64,000 bases of DNA from Candidatus Poribacteria bacterium (lineage in GTDB: Bacteria > Poribacteria > WGA-4E > WGA-3G), in NCBI GenBank assembly GCA_026706025.1, contig JAPOZO010000052.1:112337-176336 (forward strand), read 5' to 3'. Numbering within the stretch: position 1 is the stretch's first letter; every line of letters begins with the position of its first letter. This document shows positions 44,223 to 53,799 of the stretch, in pieces. Both the position numbers and the translations under genes were made by a program. A model generated the notes under the pieces. The model ran no database searches. It was not told the origin of the DNA and worked only from the letters and a program-made list of their open reading frames with translations.

Positions 44223-45548
44223 ATGAAAAGTGTTCACATAAGTCTTGTTTTAGCACTAATACTTGCACTTGCATTTGTTAGTGCGCCGAAAGCTGATAAC
44301 CACCAATCCCAATCGCTAACCATTGTCTGGGCAGAATGGGATCCCGCTAATTACTTGCAGGAACTCTCAAAAGACTTTACCGCTGAAACCGGAATAACCG
44401 TTGATGTCATCCAGATTCCGTGGCCCAATTTCCAAGATAAAGTCTTTACAGCGTTTGTCGGGAAAAGCGACCTTTACGACATCGTCATTGGCGATAGTCA
44501 GTGGCTCGGCAGGAACTCTCAAGGCAAAAACTACATCAATCTAACCGATTGGATCAATGAAAATATCGATGTAGATGCTATCTACGGCCCCGCGATGACT
44601 GCGTTTGCTGAATACCCGAAAGGCAGTGGAACATATTGGGCATTGCCCGCAGAGGTAGATGCCGCTGGATACGTCTACCGGAAAGACCTTTTTGAAGCCC
44701 CGAAGGAAATGGCGGCGTTTGAAAAGAAATATGGCTACGCACTCGCACCCCCGAAAACTTACGATCAACTCCGGGATATTGCCGAATTTTTTACGCGCCC
44801 AGATGATGACCTCTACGGTATCGCAACGTGGTATAGCAAAGAATATGACGGTATTACGATGGGATTTCAACAGGTGATGTGGAGTTTCGGTGGTTCCTAT
44901 GGCGACGCAGAGACCTATAAAGTCGCTGGACTCCTTAACTCTGAAGACGCTGCCAAAGCACTCGAATTCTACACCGACCTGCTCCAATTTTCACCCCCGG
45001 ATGCCCCAAACTATTATTGGGCGGAAACGCTGAACGCTTACAATTCTGGTAAGGTCGCGATGGCAATGAATTATTTCGCCTTTTTCCCTGGGGTGATTAA
45101 CCCAGAGGTGAATAAGATCTCGCACGATAAGAGCGGTTTCTTTATCGCACCCGCCGGCCCGAAAGGACACTATATCAGCATCGGTGGACAAGGCATGTCG
45201 ATTTCTTCCTATTCTAAGAACAAAGATATTGCCAAGCAATACATGAAATGGTTTATGCAGAAACCTGTGCAGGAGAAATGGGCCGCACTCGGTGGCTTCA
45301 CACCGCACAAAGAGGTGTTGCAGTCGGATACCTTTAAGATGGCAACGCCCTTTAACGAAGCCTTCGCTGCGAGTTTCCCATACCTTCGCGATTTCTGGGC
45401 AGTGCCGGAATACGCAGAACTCTTAGCGGCTTGCCAGACGCATTGGAACGCAGCCATCTCCAAAATCAAGTCCCCTAAAGAGGCACTCGACGCTATCGCA
45501 CGAGAGCATGAGGAAATCTTTGAGGACGCAGGCTACTACGACGAGTAA
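44223..45548 (+). CDS. Sugar ABC transporter substrate-binding protein (SBP family 1)
   Basis: 441 residues from ATG 44223, preceded by GGAGG. The signal peptide is LVLALILALAFVSAPKADN. Family 1 signatures: LTIVWAEWDPANYLQELSKD, FTAETGITVDVIQIPWPNFQ, YDIVIGDSQWLGR, AMNYFAFFPGVI and GGQGMSISSYSKNKDIAKQY. It captures a sugar or oligosaccharide in the periplasm for the two permeases that follow after an unrelated gene. Confidence 0.9.
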   Translation: MKSVHISLVLALILALAFVSAPKADNHQSQSLTIVWAEWDPANYLQELSKDFTAETGITVDVIQIPWPNFQDKVFTAFVGKSDLYDIVIGDSQWLGRNSQGKNYINLTDWINENIDVDAIYGPAMTAFAEYPKGSGTYWALPAEVDAAGYVYRKDLFEAPKEMAAFEKKYGYALAPPKTYDQLRDIAEFFTRPDDDLYGIATWYSKEYDGITMGFQQVMWSFGGSYGDAETYKVAGLLNSEDAAKALEFYTDLLQFSPPDAPNYYWAETLNAYNSGKVAMAMNYFAFFPGVINPEVNKISHDKSGFFIAPAGPKGHYISIGGQGMSISSYSKNKDIAKQYMKWFMQKPVQEKWAALGGFTPHKEVLQSDTFKMATPFNEAFAASFPYLRDFWAVPEYAELLAACQTHWNAAISKIKSPKEALDAIAREHEEIFEDAGYYDE

Positions 45549-45699
45549 GGATTGAAAGGGTGAAAGATTGCAAATGCAGTCCTTCACCCGCCATCCGCCA
45601 TTACAGTTGCCATTTTTTGATTCATCTTAAATCCTGCCGACAAGTATCGTTGCGCGTGATAGCAAGAGGACATTCCCCTATAACACACGAGGTGGCACA

Positions 45700-46434
45700 A
45701 TGCAGAAGCAGATTCAGGCAGCACCGACAATCATTTATCCCGAATCAGATGGGGAACCTATGGCTGAAACCGATCGACATCGAAATCTCATGATGGATTT
45801 TATTTTTATGCTTAAGGAACATTTTGAGGATGTCAACGATGTATACGTCTCAGGAAACCTACTGATGTATTATGAGGAAGGCAACATTTACAAATCTGTA
45901 GCTCCCGATGTGTTCGTTGTTTTCGGTGTCAGTAAGAAAGAGCGGCGGACGTATCGGACGTGGGAAGAGGCGCGCACTCCTGATTTTGTGTTGGAGGTCG
46001 AGAGTCCAAGCACATACACCAACGATATAACAGATAAGAAATCGCTCTATGCGTCTGTGTTAAGTGTTCAAGAGTATTACATTTACGACCCCTATGGAGA
46101 AGTACATCCACATTTTCAAGGGTATCGACTGGTAGACGGGGTATATCAAGAGATCGCGTTTGTGGATGAACGTTTACCGTCAGTCGTACTCGGTTTGGAG
46201 TTAGGGGAGCGAGACGGTATTCTGAGTTTGTACGATGCGAATCATTCTGCGTGGGTTCCACCGCCGAAGGCACGGGTTTTAGAGGCGGAAGCACGTGTTG
46301 AAAATGCGGAGGCGCGCGTTGCACAAGAGGCAGAAGCACGGCAAAGAGAGGCAGAAGCACGGGAACACGCCGAAACAGAACTTGCTAAGGCTTTAGTGGT
46401 TATTGAACAGCTTAAAGAAAAAACACAGGACTGA
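45700..46434 (+). CDS. Uma2 family endonuclease-like protein (DUF820) with coiled-coil tail
   Basis: 244 residues. PD-(D/E)XK-like pattern: SVAPDVFVVFGVSKKERRTY, PDFVLEVESPSTYTNDITDK and SLYASVLSVQEYYIYDP. That is the DUF820/Uma2 family, which is expanded in cyanobacteria and Poribacteria. The C-terminal 50 residues are an Ala/Glu/Arg heptad stretch (ARVENAEARVAQEAEARQRE), probably a coiled coil. It is inserted between the binding-protein gene and the permease genes of a sugar transporter. No role in transport is known, so it may be a passenger gene. Confidence 0.88.
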   Translation: MQKQIQAAPTIIYPESDGEPMAETDRHRNLMMDFIFMLKEHFEDVNDVYVSGNLLMYYEEGNIYKSVAPDVFVVFGVSKKERRTYRTWEEARTPDFVLEVESPSTYTNDITDKKSLYASVLSVQEYYIYDPYGEVHPHFQGYRLVDGVYQEIAFVDERLPSVVLGLELGERDGILSLYDANHSAWVPPPKARVLEAEARVENAEARVAQEAEARQREAEAREHAETELAKALVVIEQLKEKTQD

Positions 46435-46525
46435 CAAATCGGCTGTCGGTGTATCTGCTAACAGCAAGAGGTGCCTGGTTTCCCGAAAGCCTCTTTTCTG
46501 ATGGCTGACGGCTTTCGTAAATAAT

Positions 46526-47437
46526 ATGCAAACCAACCACCCGTACAAGACATCGCGCGGGATGAGCGACTACCAAATAAAGATGGCATTCATCATGCCC
46601 ACCATGGTTTTGCTCATCTTGATGAACATCTTTCCGCTCCTCTGGTCGTTGTACCTAAGTTTCCATCGCTACAAGGCCTCAATGCCCGCAGCTCCAAGGT
46701 TTATTGGTGTTCGTAATTATGCACGCCTCCTTCAAGACCCAGAGATATGGGGTTACTTTCAAACCACTGCATATTTCGTCCTGTTAGCAGTCGCGGCACA
46801 ATTCTTGATCGGGTTCGGGTTAGCACTGCTCCTGAATCGTGAATTCCGATATAAAGGCTTCATTACAACACTTCTCCTGCTCCCGATGATGCTATCCCCC
46901 GTAGTTGTCGGACTCTTTTGGCGTTTTATTCTTTACTCAGATAATTCCGGATTGCTGAATTTTTTCCTGAGCCCTATTCTGAAATCTCCGATCGGCTGGA
47001 CGACCCATCCGAAAGTGGCAATGTTATCTGTTGTTATTGTCGATACATGGATGTGGTCACCCTTCATGATGTTGATCGCTTTAGCCGGATTAAGCGCTGT
47101 TCCGAAATATCTCTATGAAGCCGCTGATGTCGATAGAGCCTCCGCTTGGTTCAAGTTCCGATGGATTACGCTGCCATTGGTATCACCCCTTCTACTCATT
47201 GCACTCCTGTTCCGAACAATGGATGCCTTCAAAATGTTCGACATCGTCTATGTCCTAACCCGTGAGGGGGGCCCCGGCACCGCTACAGAAACTGTATCAA
47301 TGAACCTCTATAAACTCGCTTTTCGGAACTATAACACCGGCAAGGCGTGTGCAATGGCATACATTCTGCTCATCATTATCGTTGCACTGAGCAATATCTA
47401 CGTGAAATACCTCAACCGCGTTAAAGGGGAAACATAA
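46526..47437 (+). CDS. Sugar ABC transporter permease (MalF/UgpA type)
   Basis: 303 residues with six hydrophobic helices, normal family length. Helix 1: IMPTMVLLILMNIFPLLWSL. The cytoplasmic EAA loop is YEAADVDRASAWFKFRWITL followed by PLVSPLLLIALLF. It forms half of the inner-membrane channel with the next gene, five bases downstream. The stretch FDIVYVLTREGGPGTATETV is typical of this subfamily. Confidence 0.93.
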   Translation: MQTNHPYKTSRGMSDYQIKMAFIMPTMVLLILMNIFPLLWSLYLSFHRYKASMPAAPRFIGVRNYARLLQDPEIWGYFQTTAYFVLLAVAAQFLIGFGLALLLNREFRYKGFITTLLLLPMMLSPVVVGLFWRFILYSDNSGLLNFFLSPILKSPIGWTTHPKVAMLSVVIVDTWMWSPFMMLIALAGLSAVPKYLYEAADVDRASAWFKFRWITLPLVSPLLLIALLFRTMDAFKMFDIVYVLTREGGPGTATETVSMNLYKLAFRNYNTGKACAMAYILLIIIVALSNIYVKYLNRVKGET

Positions 47438-47442
47438 GGAAA

Positions 47443-48645
47443 ATGCGGAATCGGAAAAATTTTTGGCACTACCTCATAATTGCATTCATTGCCGTGGCTG
47501 TGATTATCTATATCACGCCGATTTATTGGATTTTGGCAACGTCTCTGAAAGGTTTCGCAGATATTACCACGAAACTTCCCAAGTTCGTCTTTAAAATATC
47601 GCTGGAAAACTATCAGAAATTAATGCCTTCAGAAGGGGTCCCGGGCGTAACATACATTTTTCTCGCAGAGGTGTTCATAGGACTACTCCTGTTCGGCGTT
47701 TTTTCTCTGTTTAAGGCGAAGTTACCCCGCTATCTCGGTTTGGTCTGGAATATTATTTTCGTTTTAACCTGTCTCTATAGTTTTCTGAGTCTGCCGCCGA
47801 TGCAGAGTCGTCTTCAAACGGATGCCCGATTCAATTTCCTGCTACTGATCGTCTGCACAATTATCGCCTATCTGTTGATTGACCCATTAAGGAAAACAGG
47901 CAGCATAGCCTCACAAACTGAGAAGAAACTGCGACTGACGGTCGTCTTACCGAGCGTCTTTGGAACAATCGCTGTTTGTGTCGCATTGGCGAACGGTGGG
48001 TCCAAGTATTTCTATCAATTGCTCAATAGTATTATCATTGGTGGTGGTAGCACAATTCTCGCAGTCGGACTCGGAACGCTTGCAGCTTACGCCTTTTCCC
48101 GATTCGACGTAGCCGGTAAAGACGACCTACTCTTCTTCATCCTCAGCACACGGATGTTACCCCCTGTCGTTGTCGTCATTCCGATCTATCTGATGTATAG
48201 TGAACTCGGTTTGCGAGACACACACTTTGGGTTGATCCTGCTCTATACCACCTTTAATGTCTCGTTTGCGGTGTGGCTCATGAAAGGATTCATTGATGAA
48301 ATTCCGAAGGAGTATGAAGATGCTGCACTCGTTGATGGTTACTCTCGATTTCAAACCTTTGTGAAGGTGATTTTACCACAATCCGTTACGGGTATCGCCG
48401 CAACTGCAGTGTTTTGTCTCATTACAGCATGGAACGAATTCGCCTTCGCCTTGGTGCTCACAGAAGTCGGTGGCAAAGCCGTAACCGCGCCGCCCTCAAT
48501 TACCAGTGCGACCGGTTCTGCAGGCATGGATTGGGGAAAAATCGCTGCAGCGACGTTTGTTTTCCTGCTCCCCGTCGCTGTTTTTACTTTCCTAATGCGG
48601 GGACACTTACTCAGAGGCGTTACTTTTGGCGCAGTGAAAAAGTGA
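47443..48645 (+). CDS. Sugar ABC transporter permease (MalG/UgpE type) with enlarged N-terminal region
   Basis: 400 residues, about 120 more than usual. After helix 1 (YLIIAFIAVAVIIYITPIYW) and the FADITTKLPKFVFK segment come about three additional hydrophobic helices (IFLAEVFIGLLLFGVFSLFK, YLGLVWNIIFVLTCLYSFLS, FNFLLLIVCTIIAYLLIDPL) before the conserved core (NSIIIGGGSTILAVGLGTLA). The EAA loop is YEDAALVDGYSRFQTFVKVI. The enlarged part is unusual for the family. No ATPase gene follows, so a shared MsmX/UgpC-type ATPase from elsewhere is expected. Confidence 0.9.
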   Translation: MRNRKNFWHYLIIAFIAVAVIIYITPIYWILATSLKGFADITTKLPKFVFKISLENYQKLMPSEGVPGVTYIFLAEVFIGLLLFGVFSLFKAKLPRYLGLVWNIIFVLTCLYSFLSLPPMQSRLQTDARFNFLLLIVCTIIAYLLIDPLRKTGSIASQTEKKLRLTVVLPSVFGTIAVCVALANGGSKYFYQLLNSIIIGGGSTILAVGLGTLAAYAFSRFDVAGKDDLLFFILSTRMLPPVVVVIPIYLMYSELGLRDTHFGLILLYTTFNVSFAVWLMKGFIDEIPKEYEDAALVDGYSRFQTFVKVILPQSVTGIAATAVFCLITAWNEFAFALVLTEVGGKAVTAPPSITSATGSAGMDWGKIAAATFVFLLPVAVFTFLMRGHLLRGVTFGAVKK

Positions 48646-48819
48646 GAATACATCCTTAAAAGTAGTAGGCACGCGCCGCGTGCCGTAGACGTGTTTATAG
48701 AAACTGAAAACTTCTGTGGATTTCCAAATAGAAATAGTGCTAAAATACGTGTAACCTTTAGATGACAGTTTGGGGTAATACCGGCAAGTCCGAAAAAACG
48801 ATGAACGGAGGTTCCTAAG

Positions 48820-50217
48820 ATGAACAGACCAGCACTGCCACTCACCGATCAAGAGATGCGGGATTTCATCATCAACGGGTACGTCAAGGTAAAGACCGAC
48901 TTCCCGCCGAGTTTTCATGAAAATGTTTACGAACAACTGGAAACAATGTTTGAAACGGGCAATCTGGGGAACAACGTCCTGCCGCTCATCCCTGAGATGC
49001 AGGAGGTTTTTGACCATCCCGTTGTCCACGGCGCAATGCAAGGCGTACTCGGCGCGGACTACGTTATGCATCCACACCGATACTGCCACTACAACCCTGA
49101 AGGGAGTGACGGGCAAGGTTTCCATAAGGATACTTATGAAGGCGATGAACAGATTCGTCGGCACCGATGCCGTTGGACGATGGCGTTCTATTATCCGCAG
49201 GATGTCACGGAAGATATGGGGGCTACCGCCGTTTTACCCGGTTCGCAGTATTATGAGACTGGTGAAAGCGCACACGAGCAGCCGGACCTCTCGCTCTGTG
49301 GTGAAGCCGGAACTGTGACAATCGTCCATTACGATTTATGGCACCGCGCAACTCCGAATCGGAGCGATAAGAAACGGTACATGGTGAAATTCCTCTTTTC
49401 CCGATTGGGCGAGCCGCAAACACCGGCGTGGAACAGCGATACGGCTAACTGGTACAACGGCGAAGAACCTGAACATCCGGAAATGTGGGAATCTTTATGG
49501 GACTGGTATTATGGGAAGCAGAACGGAAACCCTGCCAATGGTGTTTCGCGTGCTGAGGTAGACGCTCTTATCGGAACTTTGGATAACGATAACGAGAGAG
49601 AAAGGCTAAATGCCGCGTATCGTTTAGGACGCGTTGGTGCTGCTGCTGTGCCTTCCTTGAAGCAGGCGTTGCACGGTAAATCTGATGCTATCCGCAACTA
49701 CGCCGGGTATGCCCTGAGTCTCACTGGTGCACCCGCTGTTCTGACACTCATTGACGCACTGCAAGCGGCAAATGATTCCGTCCGTGGCACCGCGGCGTAT
49801 GCCTTAGCGGATATGGGCAAAACCGCACAAGAGGCGATGCCTGCGTTAACTCGCGCTGCACAAGATTCCTCCGAATGGGTACGACGACACGCCACAGAGG
49901 CATTGGGACTCATCGGACAACAGGTTTCTGAAGAGATGGACCTGTCCGAGACTGTACAGGTCTTAACAAACGGATTGCATGATGACTATTACTGGATTCG
50001 CGATAACGCTGCCCGTTCCTTAGCAAAATTAGGCACACTCGCTGAACCGGCAATCCCTACCCTTATTGAGCAGCTCGAAGATGAGAATCGATATGTCCGC
50101 TTCCATGCCGCATTGGCCTTAAAGCAAATTAAGACACCAGAGGCGCAGGACGCGCTTTTCAATCACCTATTTGCTTCGCGTTGGTGTACGCTAACGACAC
50201 GCGGAACACCATATTAG
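48820..50217 (+). CDS. Phytanoyl-CoA dioxygenase-HEAT repeat fusion, copy 1
   Basis: 465 residues. Residues 1-200 are a PhyH-type Fe(II)/2-oxoglutarate oxygenase: HKD motif in DGQGFHKDTYEGDEQI, distal His in IVHYDLWHRATPNRSDKKRY with the co-substrate Arg. Residues 235-450 are HEAT-like repeats (LNAAYRLGRVGAAAVPSLKQ, SDAIRNYAGYALSLTGAPAV, DSVRGTAAYALADMGKTAQE, RYVRFHAALALKQIKTPEAQ). The join is an acidic stretch ending in WDWYYGKQNGN. HEAT repeats would bind a protein or peptide partner. The next gene is a close paralogue 68 bases downstream. Confidence 0.88.
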   Translation: MNRPALPLTDQEMRDFIINGYVKVKTDFPPSFHENVYEQLETMFETGNLGNNVLPLIPEMQEVFDHPVVHGAMQGVLGADYVMHPHRYCHYNPEGSDGQGFHKDTYEGDEQIRRHRCRWTMAFYYPQDVTEDMGATAVLPGSQYYETGESAHEQPDLSLCGEAGTVTIVHYDLWHRATPNRSDKKRYMVKFLFSRLGEPQTPAWNSDTANWYNGEEPEHPEMWESLWDWYYGKQNGNPANGVSRAEVDALIGTLDNDNERERLNAAYRLGRVGAAAVPSLKQALHGKSDAIRNYAGYALSLTGAPAVLTLIDALQAANDSVRGTAAYALADMGKTAQEAMPALTRAAQDSSEWVRRHATEALGLIGQQVSEEMDLSETVQVLTNGLHDDYYWIRDNAARSLAKLGTLAEPAIPTLIEQLEDENRYVRFHAALALKQIKTPEAQDALFNHLFASRWCTLTTRGTPY

Positions 50218-50285
50218 AGAACATCTCTTAAATGCCCTAATAGAATTTGACTCCCTGTCAGAAAAAATAGAGGAGGGCGCGCAAG

Positions 50286-51692
50286 ATGAATAGACCGACA
50301 CTGCCACTCACCGATGAACAGATGCGGGATTTCATCATCAACGGGTACGTCAAGGTGAAAACCGATTTCCCGTCGAGTTTTCATGAGAATATTCGTCAGC
50401 AATTGGACACAATGTTTGAGGAAACCGGGAATTTGGGGAACAATCTCCTGCCAGCTATCCCTGAAATTCAAGAAGTTTTTGACCATCCTGTGGTTCATGG
50501 CGCGATGCAAGGTGTGCTCGGTTCGGACTACGTCATGCATCCACACCGATACTGCCATTTCAATCAACAGGGCAGCGAGGGTCAGAATTTTCATAAAGAC
50601 AGTTATGCAGGAGACGAACAGATTCGTCGGCACCGGTGTCGTTGGACGATGGCGTTCTACTACCCGCAGGATGTCACAGAAGATATGGGACCAACGGCTG
50701 TGCTGCCGGGTTCTCAGTATTACGAGACGGGTGAAAGTGCGCATGAACAGCCAGAAGTTGCACTCTGTGGCGAAGCAGGGACTGTGACGATTGTCCACTA
50801 CGATTTATGGCACCGCGCAATGCCAAATCGGAGCGACAAAAAGCGATATATGTTAAAGTTTCTCTTTATCCGACTTGATGAACCACAAGCACCTTTGTGG
50901 CAGAGTCATACTGCCGACTGGCACACATTCAGCAACGGAGAAGAATCCGAGCATCCGGAATTATGGGAGTCGGTATGGGACTGGTATTACGGGAAACAGA
51001 ACGGTGCTGTCAACGGTGTTCCCGAAAATGAAGTGGATACCCTCGTTGAAACCTTGAATAGTAAGAATGAAAAAGACAGGTTAAATGCCGCTTATCGGTT
51101 GGGGCGGGTCGGTGCAGCTGCCGTGCCTGCCTTGAAGCAAATGTTACACAGCGAATCTAATGCTATCCGCGAGTATGCAGGATACGCTTTGAGTCTCACC
51201 GGTGCATCCGCTGTTCCGACGCTTATTGATGCCTTGCAAGCAACAGACGATTCCGTTCGGGCAAGCGCAGCATTCGCCTTGGCAGATATGGGAAAAACCG
51301 CGCAAGAGGCACTACCTGCGTTGGTCCGCGCTGCACAAGACCCCTCCGAATCGGTCCGACGACACGCAACAGAGGGGTTGGGACTCATCGGACAACTGGT
51401 GTCTGACGAAATAGATGTGTCCGAGACTGTGCAGGTCTTGGCAACTCAGTTGAGCGATGCCTATTTTCCTGTTCGCGATAACGCTGCCCGTGCCTTAGCG
51501 AAATTCGGAACGCTTGCTGAACCGGCGATGCCTGCGCTTGTCGCGCAACTTGAGGATGAGGACCGATATGTCCGTTTCCATGCCGCGTTAGCGTTAAAGC
51601 AGGTTCAAACGCCAGAGGCGCAGGACGTGCTTTTCAATCATCTATTTACTTCGCGCTGGTGTGCCCTAACAACGCGCGGAACACCGTTTTAG
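50286..51692 (+). CDS. Phytanoyl-CoA dioxygenase-HEAT repeat fusion, copy 2
   Basis: 468 residues with the same architecture as the gene before it and, by eye, roughly 80% identical: HKD in EGQNFHKDSYAGDEQI, WHRAMPNRSDKKRY, then HEAT-like repeats to FHAALALKQVQTPEAQ and the shared end LTTRGTPF. It is a recent tandem duplicate. Differences cluster in the linker (HTFSNGEESEHPELWESVWD) and some HEAT helices, so the partners may differ. GGAGG precedes both starts. Confidence 0.88.
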   Translation: MNRPTLPLTDEQMRDFIINGYVKVKTDFPSSFHENIRQQLDTMFEETGNLGNNLLPAIPEIQEVFDHPVVHGAMQGVLGSDYVMHPHRYCHFNQQGSEGQNFHKDSYAGDEQIRRHRCRWTMAFYYPQDVTEDMGPTAVLPGSQYYETGESAHEQPEVALCGEAGTVTIVHYDLWHRAMPNRSDKKRYMLKFLFIRLDEPQAPLWQSHTADWHTFSNGEESEHPELWESVWDWYYGKQNGAVNGVPENEVDTLVETLNSKNEKDRLNAAYRLGRVGAAAVPALKQMLHSESNAIREYAGYALSLTGASAVPTLIDALQATDDSVRASAAFALADMGKTAQEALPALVRAAQDPSESVRRHATEGLGLIGQLVSDEIDVSETVQVLATQLSDAYFPVRDNAARALAKFGTLAEPAMPALVAQLEDEDRYVRFHAALALKQVQTPEAQDVLFNHLFTSRWCALTTRGTPF

Positions 51693-51711
51693 GAAATATC
51701 GTTATGCCAAG

Positions 51712-51748
51712 CGCGCTCGTTGCCAAGCTTCAAAACGTAACGAGCGCG
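51712..51748. terminator. Hairpin between convergent genes
   Basis: CGCGCTCGTT at 51712-51721 and AACGAGCGCG at 51739-51748 form a perfect 10-bp stem with a 17-base loop. It lies 20 bases after the stop of the second PhyH-HEAT gene and 86 before the end of the convergent AAA gene. There is no clear U-tract, so termination is plausible but not certain. Confidence 0.45.
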
Positions 51749-51834
51749 TTTCAGAAAGTCCATTTGTTATCGAGGATTTTTTACCCGGTACGTTCCACAG
51801 AATAACCGTGCAATCATCGCTTCCACTCGCAACT

Positions 51835-53745
51835 TCAATTGCGCAAACCGAGTTGATGACTTAACTCCATTAGACGTTTATTTATGCCTGTTTTATCAAT
51901 CCGGTTGCCATCCACAAATTCTTGATATTCTGGCAACAACCCATCTGGGACCATCAGGCGTGAATTCGCTTCACGCAATGCTAACAACCCCATAAAGATT
52001 TGCATCTCCCGTGAATAGTCGGGTATGAAGTCGTTGAATGCTTGACGGAGCTCACCTTCCGTGAAGGTATCACGACCATTGCGTCTGGCGATGTTATTTG
52101 CACGTTGAACAATCAAGAGCAGATCTCGCCAAGTCAATCCGTCTGTTTCTGCGCCTCCGACGAGTGCCTGGAAATTAATGTTACCGGAGGTCTGTCCTTG
52201 ACAGCAAATTTTTAAAACTTCTACTCTACCACCACCTGTAGGCGGTAGCATGATCAATTTGGTGTCAAAAATACCGTACCGTCGAAAGATGGATGGCATT
52301 AAATCCGGGCGTTGTGATCCCGCCACCCATATCACTCTACCGTGCAACGATACATCGTTCATGGCATTCACGAGGGCTTGCGGAAATGTTTGCGCGTGTT
52401 CTTCTGGATTCATTGTCGTATACGGGGATGCCTGCTCAATTTCATCGATAAAAACAACCGTCGGGGCAATGCCGCGGATAAAATTGAGTCCCGCATTCAG
52501 GTTCCGTTCATAAGTGTTTCCGTTTTCATTGATGTTTATTGTTACTTCACTGACCTGATTGGCGTAGCGGAGTCGGACAAAAGCCATGTTCGCCTCACCC
52601 GCGAGTACCCTTGCGGCATACACCTTGCTGGTTCCATGTGGGCCGAGGAAGAGCATGCCTCGCGGCACACGTCTCAGATCTCGATTTTTCATACCCGCTG
52701 CAATATCCCGGATGATTCGCATGACATACCAACCGTCGTCAGAAGGGCCTTTGCGAGTTTCACCGAGTTCAAGAACGCCGTGGCTGAAGGTCTTGAGACT
52801 CTCACGCCGATGTCTGAACAACGCTTCACCGTCTATTTTCCGTTGTGCAGATTCTGCCTGTTGCACAACATCGTGAACACCGAGGAGGTTTAGCCCTATT
52901 GTTTCCCGTGCCAAGGTTGCTTTCTCGCGATTATTCCCCAAGGTTTTACGCATCTGTGACGAACCATCCGAGATGTCATATAGATGTTCAATAAACCTTA
53001 GGCGTTCATTATAGTTCGGAAACGGAATTTCTATCATAGGAATCTCAGGATTCACGGTGAAATTCGGGTGTACGTCGGATATATTGTGCGTAACGAGCAG
53101 GACGACGTGCTTATGCCTTCGGATGTCAAGGTCAGATGCCCAATAGAGGATTTGGTTAAACAAGAGTTGTGCTTCATCTCCACCAACTTCATTCAGCGAC
53201 GGATCGTTCGGCGTGAGCAGCTCGAGAAAATTGATTACCAACCCAATGCTTGTTCTGCCTTGCCGCAAGAGACGGTTTAATTTGCTCCGCAACTCTCCAG
53301 AAGGCGAAGGATCCAAGGTCACTAATGGATCTTCATGTTCTTTATTAAACGCTAAATCGGCATTAATTCTTCGGCGTACAAGCTGCGGATCTACTTCCTG
53401 TTCGGCGAGATTAACGTCTTCAACTTCTCTAAAGCGACCCAAAGTCTGAAGCCATGTCGCGACACTCTGAAAATGGAAAGTCCCTATTTTGTTGTACTGT
53501 GGGAAGATCTCAAGTGTTCTCTGCATATTTCGCCACTGACCAACTTTAGGGAAATGAATCCCTTCTGATGTATTATATCCGAGAACGAGTTGGCAGCCTA
53601 ATAAATTGAGCTGCGCCATGAGATAGTCCGTAGTACGCAAGTAGCCGTAAACATCATCGTATAGCAGATCATTTATATTAAAATGGAGCAGAAATTGGTG
53701 AGCAGAACCCGCATCATAGTGTTTTTTAATTTCATCCCAGAACAT
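51835..53745 (-). CDS. AAA family ATPase with altered Walker A
   Basis: I chose ATG 53745 (MFWDEIKKHYDAGSAHQF) because CGGAGG lies just upstream; the frame extends 27 codons further without support. 636 residues. An N-terminal half has AAA-like segments (VVLLVTHNISDVHPNF). The C-terminal AAA domain has GMLFLGPHGTSKVYAARVLA in the Walker A position: the usual GxGKT is TSKV, so Lys is kept but Gly and Thr are replaced. Walker B is intact (PTVVFIDEIEQASPY), as is a sensor-1-like VIWVAGSQRPDLMPSIFRR. A protein remodelling role is likely; substrate unknown. The gene is alone on the minus strand. Confidence 0.78.
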   Translation of the reverse strand: MFWDEIKKHYDAGSAHQFLLHFNINDLLYDDVYGYLRTTDYLMAQLNLLGCQLVLGYNTSEGIHFPKVGQWRNMQRTLEIFPQYNKIGTFHFQSVATWLQTLGRFREVEDVNLAEQEVDPQLVRRRINADLAFNKEHEDPLVTLDPSPSGELRSKLNRLLRQGRTSIGLVINFLELLTPNDPSLNEVGGDEAQLLFNQILYWASDLDIRRHKHVVLLVTHNISDVHPNFTVNPEIPMIEIPFPNYNERLRFIEHLYDISDGSSQMRKTLGNNREKATLARETIGLNLLGVHDVVQQAESAQRKIDGEALFRHRRESLKTFSHGVLELGETRKGPSDDGWYVMRIIRDIAAGMKNRDLRRVPRGMLFLGPHGTSKVYAARVLAGEANMAFVRLRYANQVSEVTININENGNTYERNLNAGLNFIRGIAPTVVFIDEIEQASPYTTMNPEEHAQTFPQALVNAMNDVSLHGRVIWVAGSQRPDLMPSIFRRYGIFDTKLIMLPPTGGGRVEVLKICCQGQTSGNINFQALVGGAETDGLTWRDLLLIVQRANNIARRNGRDTFTEGELRQAFNDFIPDYSREMQIFMGLLALREANSRLMVPDGLLPEYQEFVDGNRIDKTGINKRLMELSHQLGLRN

Positions 53746-53799
53746 TTTGCCTCCGCAATTTATAGTAAATTCCAAAAATAAATACACACTTTCAGTTTT

